Assembly (NCBI RefSeq): GCF_010092445.1
Contig: NZ_CP048031.1
Coordinates: 806,001 to 870,000 of the forward strand
Direction of reading: 5' to 3'
DNA from: Shewanella sp. Arc9-LZ
GTDB taxonomy: Bacteria > Pseudomonadota > Gammaproteobacteria > Enterobacterales > Shewanellaceae
Length of the DNA: 64,000 nt
This document shows positions 56,175-64,000 of this stretch, piece by piece. A program made the position numbers and the translations under genes. Under the pieces are notes generated by a model that was not told the DNA's origin, ran no database searches, and saw only the letters and a program-made list of their open reading frames with translations. The stretch's first letter is position 1, and every line of letters begins with the position of its first letter.

Positions 56175-56843
56175 ATGACGACCATTAATGACATAACGCG
56201 CGCAGAGTTGTCTGCAGAAGCATTAAAAGTACAACAAGCATTGGTTGCTCATGGCCTTGAAACGCCATTAGTGCCAAATGATATGACCAGCGAGCAAAAA
56301 TATCAGCGTATTAAAGGCTTAATGACCGAAGTTGTGTCAACCTTAGGGCTGGATTTAACCGACGACAGCTTAGCTGAAACACCGCACCGCATTGCCAAAA
56401 TGTACGTTAATGAGATTTTCTCGGGCCTCGATTATGCTAATTTCCCAAAAATCACTCAAATCGATAATAAGATGGGTGTAGAAGAAATGGTAAAAATTAG
56501 CAATATCAGTGTGGTGAGTACTTGCGAACATCACTTTATTACCATCGATGGTTTCGCCAAAGTGGCTTATATTCCTAAAGATAACATTATCGGCTTATCG
56601 AAAATTAACCGCATCGTGCGATTTTTTGCCCAGCGCCCACAAGTACAAGAGCGCTTAACTCAGCAGATTCTAGTGGCGCTGCAAACGTTATTGGCGACCG
56701 ATGATGTCGCTGTGAGCATTAACGCTACCCACTACTGCGTAAAATCTCGTGGCATTATGGATACCTCATCAAGCACGCAAACCACTGCACTTGGTGGTTG
56801 CTTTAAGGCCAATCCCGCTAGCCGAGCAGAGTTTCTAGCATAG
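56175..56843 (+). CDS. folE: GTP cyclohydrolase I
   Basis: FolE turns GTP into dihydroneopterin triphosphate, the first pterin step. The 222 residues match E. coli FolE. Zinc ligands are in VSTCEHHF and, later, HYCVKSRG. The conserved [10 protein letters not shown] and [23 protein letters not shown] segments are present. AAGGAT precedes the ATG. The gene lies between folX and folM, so the local product is likely tetrahydromonapterin, not only folate. A 26-base direct repeat begins in its last codons. Confidence 0.97.
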   Translation: MTTINDITRAELSAEALKVQQALVAHGLETPLVPNDMTSEQKYQRIKGLMTEVVSTLGLDLTDDSLAETPHRIAKMYVNEIFSGLDYANFPKITQIDNKMGVEEMVKISNISVVSTCEHHFITIDGFAKVAYIPKDNIIGLSKINRIVRFFAQRPQVQERLTQQILVALQTLLATDDVAVSINATHYCVKSRGIMDTSSSTQTTALGGCFKANPASRAEFLA

Positions 56844-56926
56844 CTTTTAGCGTAACGTTTAGACATATAACCAGCTAGCATAACGTTTAGACATAACCAG
56901 CTAGCATAATGTTTAGACATAACCAG
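56835..56926. repeat. 26-bp tandem repeat with CTAGCATAA units
   Basis: Two almost identical 26-base units (56875-56900 and 56901-56926; CTAGCATAA-GTTTAGACATAACCAG with one base change) follow a longer 40-base version at 56835-56874. The first copy overlaps the end of folE including its stop codon. The CTAGCAT core matches the heptamer array at 42743. Confidence 0.85.
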
Positions 56927-56964
56927 CCTGAACTCGGAATCGCTTGCGCCACAGCATGCCTTTT

Positions 56965-56998
56965 AAAAAATGACTTCACATAATGAAGTCATTTTTTT
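56965..56998 (+). terminator. Terminator after folE
   Basis: TGACTTCA at 56971-56978 pairs with 56984-56991, flanked by six A and seven T residues that extend the stem. It lies between the tandem repeat and folM. It implies that folM has its own promoter in 57000-57117. Confidence 0.85.
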
Positions 56999-57117
56999 AT
57001 CACCCATTACACTATCGATTGTCATTATTACGCGCTAGGATGGTTTATTCTTAGATAACCATCTAATTTAATTATGATAAAGGCTCAATGTATCAGAGCT
57101 AAAATTAAGAGAGCATT

Positions 57118-57846
57118 ATGGAACGTACAATACTGATCACTGGCGTAGGTAAACGCATAGGTTATGCACTGGCCAAATATTATTTGGCACAAGGTCATCA
57201 TGTCATTGGCACTTATCGTACTCATTATGACAGCATTGAACAGCTCGGTAAGTTGGGCGCGAGTTTACATTCATGCGACTTAACCGATGCGGCATCTATT
57301 GATGGATTAATTACTCACATCAATGAGCATCATGATCGCCTCGATACCATTATTCATAATGCGTCAGACTGGTTACCCGACAACAACGGCTTAAGCCCGG
57401 CAGACACTATGACGCGAATGATGCAAATTCACGTATCAGCGCCGTATCAAATCAATCTTGCCTTAGCGCCATTACTGATTAGCGCAGCTAAAACTAATGA
57501 CGACAGCATTGGTGCCAGCAACATTATTCACATGACAGATTACGTCGCCGAAAAGGGCAGTAAAAAGCACATCGCCTATGCCGCCAGTAAAGCAGCACTG
57601 CATAACATGACACTGTCATTTGCTAGCTTGTTAGCACCGCATGTTAAAGTAAACGCCATTGCTCCCGCGATGATTTTATTTAACCAAGATGACGATGATG
57701 CCTATAAAGTCAAAGCATTGGCTAAAGCCATATTGCCTAAAGAAGCCGGTAATGCAGAAATCATTTCCTTAGTCGATTATTTGCAGGCCAGCCATTATGT
57801 TACCGGCCGCAGCTATGCTGTTGATGGCGGCAGGCATTTAAAATAA
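57118..57846 (+). CDS. folM: Dihydromonapterin reductase
   Basis: FolM is an SDR that reduces dihydromonapterin to tetrahydromonapterin and can also reduce dihydrofolate. The 242 residues have the cofactor motif TGVGKRIGYALAKYYL, HNASDW in place of NNAG, and the catalytic YAASK. The GVGKRIG form and the YAVDGGRHL end are typical of FolM. AGAGAG precedes ATG 57118. With folX and folE upstream it completes the pterin route. Confidence 0.92.
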   Translation: MERTILITGVGKRIGYALAKYYLAQGHHVIGTYRTHYDSIEQLGKLGASLHSCDLTDAASIDGLITHINEHHDRLDTIIHNASDWLPDNNGLSPADTMTRMMQIHVSAPYQINLALAPLLISAAKTNDDSIGASNIIHMTDYVAEKGSKKHIAYAASKAALHNMTLSFASLLAPHVKVNAIAPAMILFNQDDDDAYKVKALAKAILPKEAGNAEIISLVDYLQASHYVTGRSYAVDGGRHLK

Positions 57847-57975
57847 TCCATAAAACGCCAAGCGCTAATGTGCGCTGCAATGTTGACGTCAATTTGTTAT
57901 AGACTTCTAGATGGCTAATTGGTAGTGTGGATATTAATCAGTATCCACACTCGCTATTATCGAAAGGAAGTCACT

Positions 57976-59283
57976 ATGTCTGCAGAAAACATGAAGCTGG
58001 AATCATTGGCGTTACATTATGGCTACGAGTCTGAAGCTACCACCAAAGCCGCCGCGGTGCCGATATACCAAACCACCTCATATACCTTCGATGATACCCA
58101 GCACGGTGCGGACCTGTTCGATTTAAAAGTGGCTGGCAATATATACACCCGCATAATGAATCCTACTACTAGTGTGTTAGAGCAACGCTTAGCCGCCATT
58201 GAAGGCGGCATCGGTGCGCTTGCAGTGGCATCAGGCATGGCCGCCATTACTTATGCTATCCAAGCGTTAACCCAAGTGGGCGACAATATTGTCAGTACCA
58301 GCCAGTTGTACGGCGGCACGTATAACTTATTTGCCCATACGCTGCCACGCCAGGGCGTTGAAGTCCGTATGTCGGCGTTTGATGACTTTGATGGCCTCGA
58401 CGCGTTAATTGACGACAACACCAAAGCCCTATTTTGCGAATCAATTGGTAACCCGGCCGGTAATATTGTCGACTTACAGCGGTTAGCTGATATTGCTCAC
58501 AAACATGGGGTACCATTAATTGTCGATAACACTGTAGCGACGCCAGTATTGTGCCGCGCATTTGATCATGGTGCCGACATTGTTATCCATTCGCTCACTA
58601 AATACATTGGCGGCCACGGCACAACCATTGGCGGGGTGATTATTGACTCGGGTAAATTTGACTGGGTCGCCAACAAAAAACGTTTTGCGATACTTAATCA
58701 GCCAGATCCGTCTTATCACGGCGTGGTGTATACCGACGCCTTTGGTCCAGCCGCTTATATTGGCCGTTGCCGAGTAGTACCACTGCGTAATACTGGTGCA
58801 GCGTTATCACCGCACAGTTCATTCTTATTACTACAAGGCTTAGAAACCTTAAGTTTACGCATGGAACGTCACTGCAGTAATGCGCTTACGCTAGCCGAAT
58901 ATCTCCAGCAACACCCTAGTATTAGCTGGGTTAATTACGCAGCACTACCAGACAGCCCACACCATGCAACTTGTCAAAAAATCACTGGTGGTAAAGCCTC
59001 TGGTATTATTAGTTTTGGCATTAAAGCTGCTAATGCAGAAGCGGGTAAAGTAGCTGGTGGTAAGTTTATTGATGCGCTGCAAATGGTGCTACGTTTGGTC
59101 AATATTGGTGACGCTAAATCGTTAGCTTGTCATCCCGCCAGTACCACCCATCGCCAGTTAGACAGTGCCGAATTAGCCAAAGCCGGTGTATCAGAAGATC
59201 TAGTACGCATATCGGTGGGAATTGAGCACATCGACGACATCATTGCCGATGTCAGCCAAGCATTAGAGAAAGCAATTGTGTAA
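57976..59283 (+). CDS. metY: O-acetylhomoserine sulfhydrylase (aminocarboxypropyltransferase)
   Basis: This PLP enzyme joins sulfide to O-acetyl-(or succinyl-)homoserine to give homocysteine. ATG 57976 has AAAGGAAG 5 bases upstream, giving 435 residues; the frame from 57919 is too long. The family shows YTRIMNPTTSVLEQRLAAIEGG, the PLP lysine in HSLTKYIGGHGTTIGG, and VRISVGIEHIDDI at the end. The length favours the MetY/Met17 group over MetB/MetC. It can use sulfide made by the cys operons in this window. A strong terminator follows. Confidence 0.95.
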   Translation: MSAENMKLESLALHYGYESEATTKAAAVPIYQTTSYTFDDTQHGADLFDLKVAGNIYTRIMNPTTSVLEQRLAAIEGGIGALAVASGMAAITYAIQALTQVGDNIVSTSQLYGGTYNLFAHTLPRQGVEVRMSAFDDFDGLDALIDDNTKALFCESIGNPAGNIVDLQRLADIAHKHGVPLIVDNTVATPVLCRAFDHGADIVIHSLTKYIGGHGTTIGGVIIDSGKFDWVANKKRFAILNQPDPSYHGVVYTDAFGPAAYIGRCRVVPLRNTGAALSPHSSFLLLQGLETLSLRMERHCSNALTLAEYLQQHPSISWVNYAALPDSPHHATCQKITGGKASGIISFGIKAANAEAGKVAGGKFIDALQMVLRLVNIGDAKSLACHPASTTHRQLDSAELAKAGVSEDLVRISVGIEHIDDIIADVSQALEKAIV

Positions 59284-59310
59284 GTCCATTTTTAGTCTAA
59301 TCAGTTAACT

Positions 59311-59349
59311 AAAAAGCCCCATCAATAGCGTTTATTGATGGGGCTTTTT
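59311..59349 (+). terminator. Rho-independent terminator of metY
   Basis: A 17-bp perfect stem (59311-59327 with 59333-59349, core GCCCCATCAATA) has a 5-base loop and ends in TTTTT. It is 27 bases after the metY stop. Confidence 0.93.
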
Positions 59350-59761
59350 CCATTCTGTTATGTTTGATTTTGACCTTCTACAAAGTCTAGTTGGTATGTA
59401 AGAGGAATCAGCAGTATCAACGTGTCTCCGTCCAAAGTGTCCGAAATAGCGTGATGAAAATGCCGTAGTGACATCATGGCCTTTATCACACATCCCTGTG
59501 TTTCAAGGCATGTAGACTCCTGTCTTGCAGATATGTAACAGGCTCGGGGGTACATGGTCGTTTTTTGACATCCATGTCATCACGACATTCGTCAGTCCAT
59601 TCACATCAGATGTACCATCTGAGTCGTTAGGTGATTTTTATTATGCTATGAGGACGAACACTTTGCCGGAGCTGCCGGGGTGATCCAAGAGGGGGAAGCC
59701 GTTTTCCCCTTCTTGGTCTGGTGTGGGCGAAGCGCCACGACCTTAATAGTATTAAGCTATT
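59350..59761. other. Hairpin-rich gene-free stretch, possible structured RNA
   Basis: These 412 bases hold no convincing gene, and the right half is richer in G and C than other gaps. I see several hairpins: CAGATG-TAC-CATCTG near 59609-59623, a 13-position stem with one G-T pair (CCAAGAGGGGGAA and CCCCTTCTTGG region, 59688-59719), GTGG/CCAC just after it, and the 7-1-7 palindrome CTTAATA-G-TATTAAG at 59742-59756. A 65-codon minus-strand frame at 59358-59555 cannot be supported as a gene. A non-coding RNA or the remains of a lost element are both possible. Confidence 0.45.
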
Positions 59762-60457
59762 TTAAATAGCCAATTTTCTCGTTGGGGTAATAATCACGGG
59801 CAAAGGGATATCCCAAAAATCAGTAGGCACTTGGCTGACTTGCTGACAGTCGTGGGCAAAGCCTACGGCTAACGGCTTGTTATCGACCACTTGTGCCAAG
59901 GTGCGGTCATAATATCCGCCGCCCATGCCCATGCGATTGCCGTGTTCATCAAAGGCGACTAGCGGAGTAATGATCATATCGAGCTTATCAACGGTAATGA
60001 CATGCTGCACATTGAGCTGTGGCTCGCTGATACCATATTGGTTGTTAACCATCACCGAGTCGCGATCGTAGCGCACAAACAACAAATTGCCCTTACTAAA
60101 CGGATGAATACGCGGCAAATAGAGATTAATGTCGACATCCCATAACGCTTCAATCAGTTTTTGAGTAGCAAGTTCACCATCGTGAGTGACATACAAGGCA
60201 ACATGCTGAGCCGACTGTGCCTGAATTTCAGCTAACATATGACGGCTGGCAATTAAGGCTAATTGATTTTGTTCTTCAGCGCTGAGGCTATTACGTTCTT
60301 GTCTTACATGGCGACGAATATTATCGCGACTCATGTCGACACTTTCAAATACGGGGTCTTCGAGTTCGGTTGGCGTGGCAAAATAGCTGATGCGTGCCGA
60401 AGAGGTTGACGTAACAGGACGATTGTCCTTGTTAGCCATAAAACGCGTGATACTCAT
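59762..60457 (-). CDS. 5-formyltetrahydrofolate cyclo-ligase
   Basis: This enzyme uses ATP to turn 5-formyl-THF into 5,10-methenyl-THF. The family core is seen in RRHVRQERNSLSAEEQ, LPRIHPFSKGNLLFVRY, and the nucleotide/folate motif MGMGGGYYDRTLAQV. The 231-residue frame has about 41 extra N-terminal residues compared with E. coli YgfA. ATG 60334 (MSRDNIRR, 190 residues) may be the real start, but neither start has a strong ribosome site. No 6S RNA is recognisable upstream, unlike the E. coli ssrS-ygfA arrangement. Confidence 0.9.
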   Translation of the reverse strand: MSITRFMANKDNRPVTSTSSARISYFATPTELEDPVFESVDMSRDNIRRHVRQERNSLSAEEQNQLALIASRHMLAEIQAQSAQHVALYVTHDGELATQKLIEALWDVDINLYLPRIHPFSKGNLLFVRYDRDSVMVNNQYGISEPQLNVQHVITVDKLDMIITPLVAFDEHGNRMGMGGGYYDRTLAQVVDNKPLAVGFAHDCQQVSQVPTDFWDIPLPVIITPTRKLAI

Positions 60458-60618
60458 ATATTAGGAGTACTCCATCACTTACAAATTAAAAACACCAAAA
60501 CACAGTATGAAAGTAGATTATCGCTTTCTGAGTCGATATGAAAGCACAGGTTAATCTTCTGCTAATGTTGCTACAAAATTTAGCCTATGCTCTGCATATC
60601 GAACCTAAATACGTAACA

Positions 60619-62511
60619 CTATTTATCCATATTCATTGATTTTAGTAGCACTGGGCTATCGTAATCCGCCACCATTGTTTTTGCTTTTAACCAAAAACGT
60701 CTACGGGTTAAAAAGTAAGTAAAGCTAATCGATAACAAGCCCCACTCAAATACATTGTGCTTCATAAAATCCAAGGCCGATGTTAATAGTTTCGTCACCT
60801 CACGGGCATAATGAGTATGATCTACCACAAAACCATACGTTGGATTTATCACGTAAAGCCCATATTGAATGGCGCAGTAAATACCCAGCCCAGCCAATAA
60901 ACCAAACAGTTTGCCGTACCATCTTTTAGGTTTTTTCACCCCAAAAATAAGTAAGTAAACACCGACTAATAGCGAGCCACTCACTAAGGTGCTAGCGATG
61001 GTGGGTGAGTGTCTAAGTAGCTCTAACGTATTGTAATAAGATGAAAGGCCGATGTGTGGTAATAATAGTGTGATGCTAATCGCCAATAACCAGATTTTGG
61101 TTTTACCGATATTTTTCCAATACCACTTCTTTACGCTCTTATAGCTTAACCACAGCAGTCCAAAGACAAACGCATAATTCACATAAGCGGGGAGTCCAAA
61201 TAAACCAAATTTCATCATCAATAATGCCATTATCCATTCTGGCACTTGTGTCACACTCATGCGGTGACCCGTTTCAGCGGCAAATAAAGGAAATAACAGC
61301 GCGATCAACATCCCTAACGTGAAGAACAAATAAGTGTACTTCACTAAGCTTAAAAACATGTTTGGGGCAATGCCCTTAACGCTCTGCTTTTTTAACGTAG
61401 TGACTAAGTGTTGATAGTTAGAGATAACAGCATCGTTAATCTCATTTGATACCCAATTTTCTGTTAATAACGCAATTTGAGTATTGGTGGTGTTCGCTTC
61501 AATAATGTCTTTTATGGCAGGTGTTGCTAATACATCTTTGTCGGTTTCTTGGTCATTGCCTGTCAATTTCTGCGCCACAAGCCATACTGCAGGATCGTAA
61601 ACACCACCGGCATTATGGGTAGTGTCATTCTTACCTGCAAAACACATTGTTGTATCGACTTTATCTACCGTAGCAGTAAATTGTAACGTCGGCAGTTTAG
61701 CGGTAAAAGCATAAATAAAAGTACAACCATCAAGGGTACCCTCAACGTCAACTTCAGTTATCTCGGTCAAATGATAAACTAAGTCTAAACCATTATTTTT
61801 AACGAATTCAGAGGTCCATTCGTGATAGTCGTTACTATTATAAGCCCATTTAGTGCTACGTTTGGCATCACCATCAATGGTGTAACTGTAATAGAGATAA
61901 CCACCACCATTACAAGTATTACAGGTTACAGAACCTGAGCCGCTGCAGGTATTACAGGTTTTTTTACCACTTCCCCAGCAGGATGTGCATGATTCTGTCG
62001 TATAAACAGTGCGATTATTGTGGCTGTCGTAACGCGACACACTAATGCGGCCGCTGCCACTACAACCGGTACAAGAATTCTTGCCAGAGCCATGGCAATT
62101 AGAACAGCTTTGTGACCCCGAACCACTGCAGTTGTAACACACTTTGCTGCCTACATAGGTTTCTGGTGCAGATTTTAAGTCTCTATTTCGGATCAAAAAA
62201 TTACTAGAAATATCAGGCCCAAGAATGTTTAAAAAGCGATCGTTAAATAACGAGTTTTGTCCGCTAGCATACTCTTTTGCTTTGTCGTGGGCGTAATCCC
62301 TCGCATTCGATGCACTGCCAGATTTAATGCCATTCGGACAATAGGCGCCATGTTCGTGTTGACTGACCCCAACTTCAATCGTCCACCCAAAAGTAAACTT
62401 AAGTTGAGGCAGTTTTGTTTGTTCGTTGCTTAATATTACTGGTACGTCTACACCAGTTAGATCTTTACCGTTGCTGCGGATAAATCGTTGGAATTGTTCT
62501 AATTTACTCAC
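60619..62511 (-). CDS. Membrane protein with six CxxCxGxG zinc-finger motifs
   Basis: I do not recognise a named family. The 630 residues begin with a soluble part (1-120). A DnaJ-type cysteine-rich region at 125-204 then has six CxxCxGxG repeats: CYNCSGSG, CSNCHGSG and CTGCSGSG, a roughly 20-residue loop, then CTSCWGSG, CNTCSGSG and CNTCNGGG. DnaJ itself has four. There is no J-domain HPD motif. A soluble domain of about 170 residues follows, then about five or six membrane helices from residue 385 to the C-terminus. The cysteines should bind zinc and may bind unfolded protein. It lies 69 bases after another membrane-protein gene on the same strand, probably one operon. Confidence 0.75.
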   Translation of the reverse strand: MSKLEQFQRFIRSNGKDLTGVDVPVILSNEQTKLPQLKFTFGWTIEVGVSQHEHGAYCPNGIKSGSASNARDYAHDKAKEYASGQNSLFNDRFLNILGPDISSNFLIRNRDLKSAPETYVGSKVCYNCSGSGSQSCSNCHGSGKNSCTGCSGSGRISVSRYDSHNNRTVYTTESCTSCWGSGKKTCNTCSGSGSVTCNTCNGGGYLYYSYTIDGDAKRSTKWAYNSNDYHEWTSEFVKNNGLDLVYHLTEITEVDVEGTLDGCTFIYAFTAKLPTLQFTATVDKVDTTMCFAGKNDTTHNAGGVYDPAVWLVAQKLTGNDQETDKDVLATPAIKDIIEANTTNTQIALLTENWVSNEINDAVISNYQHLVTTLKKQSVKGIAPNMFLSLVKYTYLFFTLGMLIALLFPLFAAETGHRMSVTQVPEWIMALLMMKFGLFGLPAYVNYAFVFGLLWLSYKSVKKWYWKNIGKTKIWLLAISITLLLPHIGLSSYYNTLELLRHSPTIASTLVSGSLLVGVYLLIFGVKKPKRWYGKLFGLLAGLGIYCAIQYGLYVINPTYGFVVDHTHYAREVTKLLTSALDFMKHNVFEWGLLSISFTYFLTRRRFWLKAKTMVADYDSPVLLKSMNMDK

Positions 62512-62580
62512 GTAATACTTCCTATAAACAATGCGTGATTCATTTTGCTGTTTCTGTCACCAGCGAACAGCATCAGCTCA

Positions 62581-64000
62581 TTAAAAATTAATGTCGAAAC
62601 TCGTTTGGCCAGCTTTCAAATATATCCATTGTCTAATGGGCTCTTGTCCTGAAGCAGAGACTTTAATGTCATAATTGCCAGCAGGTAGCATCATGCCGGC
62701 TTGATATTTGGGCTTAATATTCATCACAGACACGTTGGCATTTGCGATATTACTCTTAATCGTTAGGGGTAATAGGGCGGTATTGGTAGGTGATGATTTA
62801 GCCGGTTGAGTGGCCTTATGTGCTGGCATTACCGCTAAATCAAAGCGATTAATGGGGTCGCTAATGGCATTAAAGCCTTGGGTAATTAGTAAGCGCTGGT
62901 CTATTGAAGAGCCGACAGGTTGTACAATCGGCAAGGTCACAAGTAACCATTTAAGCGTATATGACACCGTGGCAGAATCGTTCTTTTCCATTTGATCAAA
63001 AAAGTAATGCAGTGATGAGCCTGGCATAGTGTATTGGTTGCCGCCCATCGATAACGGAACCACAAATATTGACGCTAATAACACCGTTGATATCACCGGT
63101 TTTATCAAGCGATTAGGCTTAACTCTTGGCGCAGAGGACGCACGTTTAGCTTGTACTAGTTCGACCGCTTTCATCGGTAGCTTTAATACGGTAAGTAACA
63201 CTAATGCTAAGCTAATCGCCATAGAAATTGGCGGAATAATAGTTGAACGTAATGCCGATTTACCTGTTGATTCAAACGCACCACCATCGGCAAACTCAAC
63301 TAGTTGAGCTTCGAGCACATTGAGGTATTCAGTGGTTTTACGTTTTATATTGGGCTCAATAATATGTTGCTTAAACTCGCGATTATTCCAATCGGCTAGC
63401 GTAGGATTAACGTACAACTCTTTCATTTCTTGTTTTATACGCTGTTGAATATCGCTTTGCTGTTGAAAGGTTTGCCAGCTCAAATTCGGTGGCATATCGC
63501 TACCCTTAGCTTTCATTTTTGAACGCCACTCGGCATCAGCCTGTTGACGCACTTTTTTAGCGACAGCGATATCAAAGCTGTTGCGATCGGTGATTGACCA
63601 AGAAGGGGATAAGGTTAAGCCTTTTTGCTTTAGCTTCTTATTAACTTTTATACTGGTAAGTTCATGAACTCTAAATTGATGGATTGAGTTAATGCCTAGA
63701 GAGTAGCCCCCCGACTCCTTAACAAAATCAGGTGCCATTTTTATCATCAATACTTTTTTATAATGATTTACATCGTTGGTGTACACCATTCGATGATCTT
63801 TAAAGCCAGCATCGCCACCAGTGATAGCATCTGCAGCCTGCATCGCCGTGAATAAGCCTAAGCTCATAATGCCTGAAATAATAGAATTGCCGACGTTTTC
63901 TGAGGTTGAGATCTCTTCGCGAATTAACCAATCATCTGGAGGAATATAAGGAATACCGTACTTGGCTATTTCTTTGTCATAGCCATTTTGTAATCGCTCA
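62581..64000 (-). CDS. Partial membrane protein with C-terminal PEGA-like domain
   Basis: The frame has no stop up to the right edge, so the N-terminus is missing and the first in-window ATG (63867) is internal. Upstream codons read, in part, YGIPYIPPDDWLIREE. At least 472 residues are visible. They include a hydrophobic segment near 63850, a long charged helical region (63250-63650), two membrane helices near 63180-63240 and 63040-63100, and a PEGA-like beta domain at the end (MMLPAGNYDIKVSASGQEP). It lies just upstream of the six-motif zinc-finger gene. I do not know the family. Confidence 0.7.
   Translation of the reverse strand, partial: ERLQNGYDKEIAKYGIPYIPPDDWLIREEISTSENVGNSIISGIMSLGLFTAMQAADAITGGDAGFKDHRMVYTNDVNHYKKVLMIKMAPDFVKESGGYSLGINSIHQFRVHELTSIKVNKKLKQKGLTLSPSWSITDRNSFDIAVAKKVRQQADAEWRSKMKAKGSDMPPNLSWQTFQQQSDIQQRIKQEMKELYVNPTLADWNNREFKQHIIEPNIKRKTTEYLNVLEAQLVEFADGGAFESTGKSALRSTIIPPISMAISLALVLLTVLKLPMKAVELVQAKRASSAPRVKPNRLIKPVISTVLLASIFVVPLSMGGNQYTMPGSSLHYFFDQMEKNDSATVSYTLKWLLVTLPIVQPVGSSIDQRLLITQGFNAISDPINRFDLAVMPAHKATQPAKSSPTNTALLPLTIKSNIANANVSVMNIKPKYQAGMMLPAGNYDIKVSASGQEPIRQWIYLKAGQTSFDINF

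Noticed and set aside
59358..59555. 65-codon minus-strand frame after metY
   Set aside because: No convincing ribosome site or family; it lies in a hairpin-rich stretch and overlaps repeats of that structure.
60458..60618. 6S RNA (ssrS) upstream of the formyl-THF ligase gene
   Set aside because: The gap is only 161 bases and I could not recognise the long bubble-stem structure.
62581..63867. Complete gene starting at ATG 63867
   Set aside because: The frame stays open to base 64000, and the upstream codons look like protein, so this ATG is internal and the gene is cut by the window edge.

Overview
The window looks like a chromosomal segment of a marine gammaproteobacterium, most likely a Shewanella. 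This rests on DUF3581, a CrbS/CrbR-type symporter-kinase pair, cysJIH and cobA-cysDN-transporter-cysC operons, csdA-csdE, folX-folE-folM, and moderately AT-rich codon use. The genus call is inference from gene content; no search was run. I see no insertion sequence, prophage, CRISPR array, rRNA or tRNA gene. Almost all the sequence is coding, and most operons end in clear hairpin terminators.

Layout. 0-4 kb: tail of an unidentified gene, a lipid A acyltransferase (lpxL-like), and divergently hldE (ADP-heptose synthesis) followed at once by a secreted HExxH protein. 4-6.8 kb: a short TetR regulator, DUF3581 (a MaoC-like motif), an Lrp/AsnC regulator and a divergent cyclophilin. 6.8-14 kb: a minus-strand catabolic operon, TonB-dependent receptor - hyuA - hyuB - MFS transporter. 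14.3-18.5 kb: a PAS-GGDEF cyclase and pntAB transhydrogenase. 18.9-32.9 kb: two sulfate assimilation operons (cysJIH and cobA-cysD-cysN-DASS transporter-cysC) enclosing a large secreted or anchored protein of unknown function and phospholipase A. 33.2-41.2 kb: csdA-csdE with a Tat-exported M19-like protein, an aldo/keto reductase, yjjX and a GNAT gene, a beta-solenoid-like DGSG repeat protein, a two-domain RNase HI and a second GNAT. 41.7-54.1 kb: malate dehydrogenase, a PHB-depolymerase-like esterase, a TonB receptor, crbR and crbS, an MFS-esterase pair and 3-hydroxybutyrate dehydrogenase. 54.4-57.9 kb: an SDR, a DCC/DUF393 protein, then folX-folE-folM. 58-60.5 kb: O-acetylhomoserine sulfhydrylase, a structured gene-free stretch and 5-formyl-THF cyclo-ligase. 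60.6-64 kb: two uncharacterised membrane proteins, one with six CxxCxGxG zinc-finger motifs, the other cut by the window edge.

How the genes work together. The sulfur genes form a nearly complete route from sulfate to homocysteine: a likely sulfate transporter, ATP sulfurylase (CysDN), APS kinase (CysC), PAPS reductase (CysH), sulfite reductase (CysJI) and its sirohaem supply (CobA), with MetY farther on. NADPH for CysJ can come from PntAB, next to cysJ. FolX, FolE and FolM make tetrahydromonapterin. The 43-54 kb stretch reads as an outer-membrane-to-cytoplasm route for short-chain hydroxyacid esters beside a C2/C4-acid sensing system; this is inference.

Most unusual items: the two-gene membrane system at the right edge, the M19-family protein that appears to have lost three metal ligands, the TonB receptor-linked hydantoinase/oxoprolinase operon, the 18-residue DGSG repeat protein and the hairpin-rich gene-free stretch after metY.
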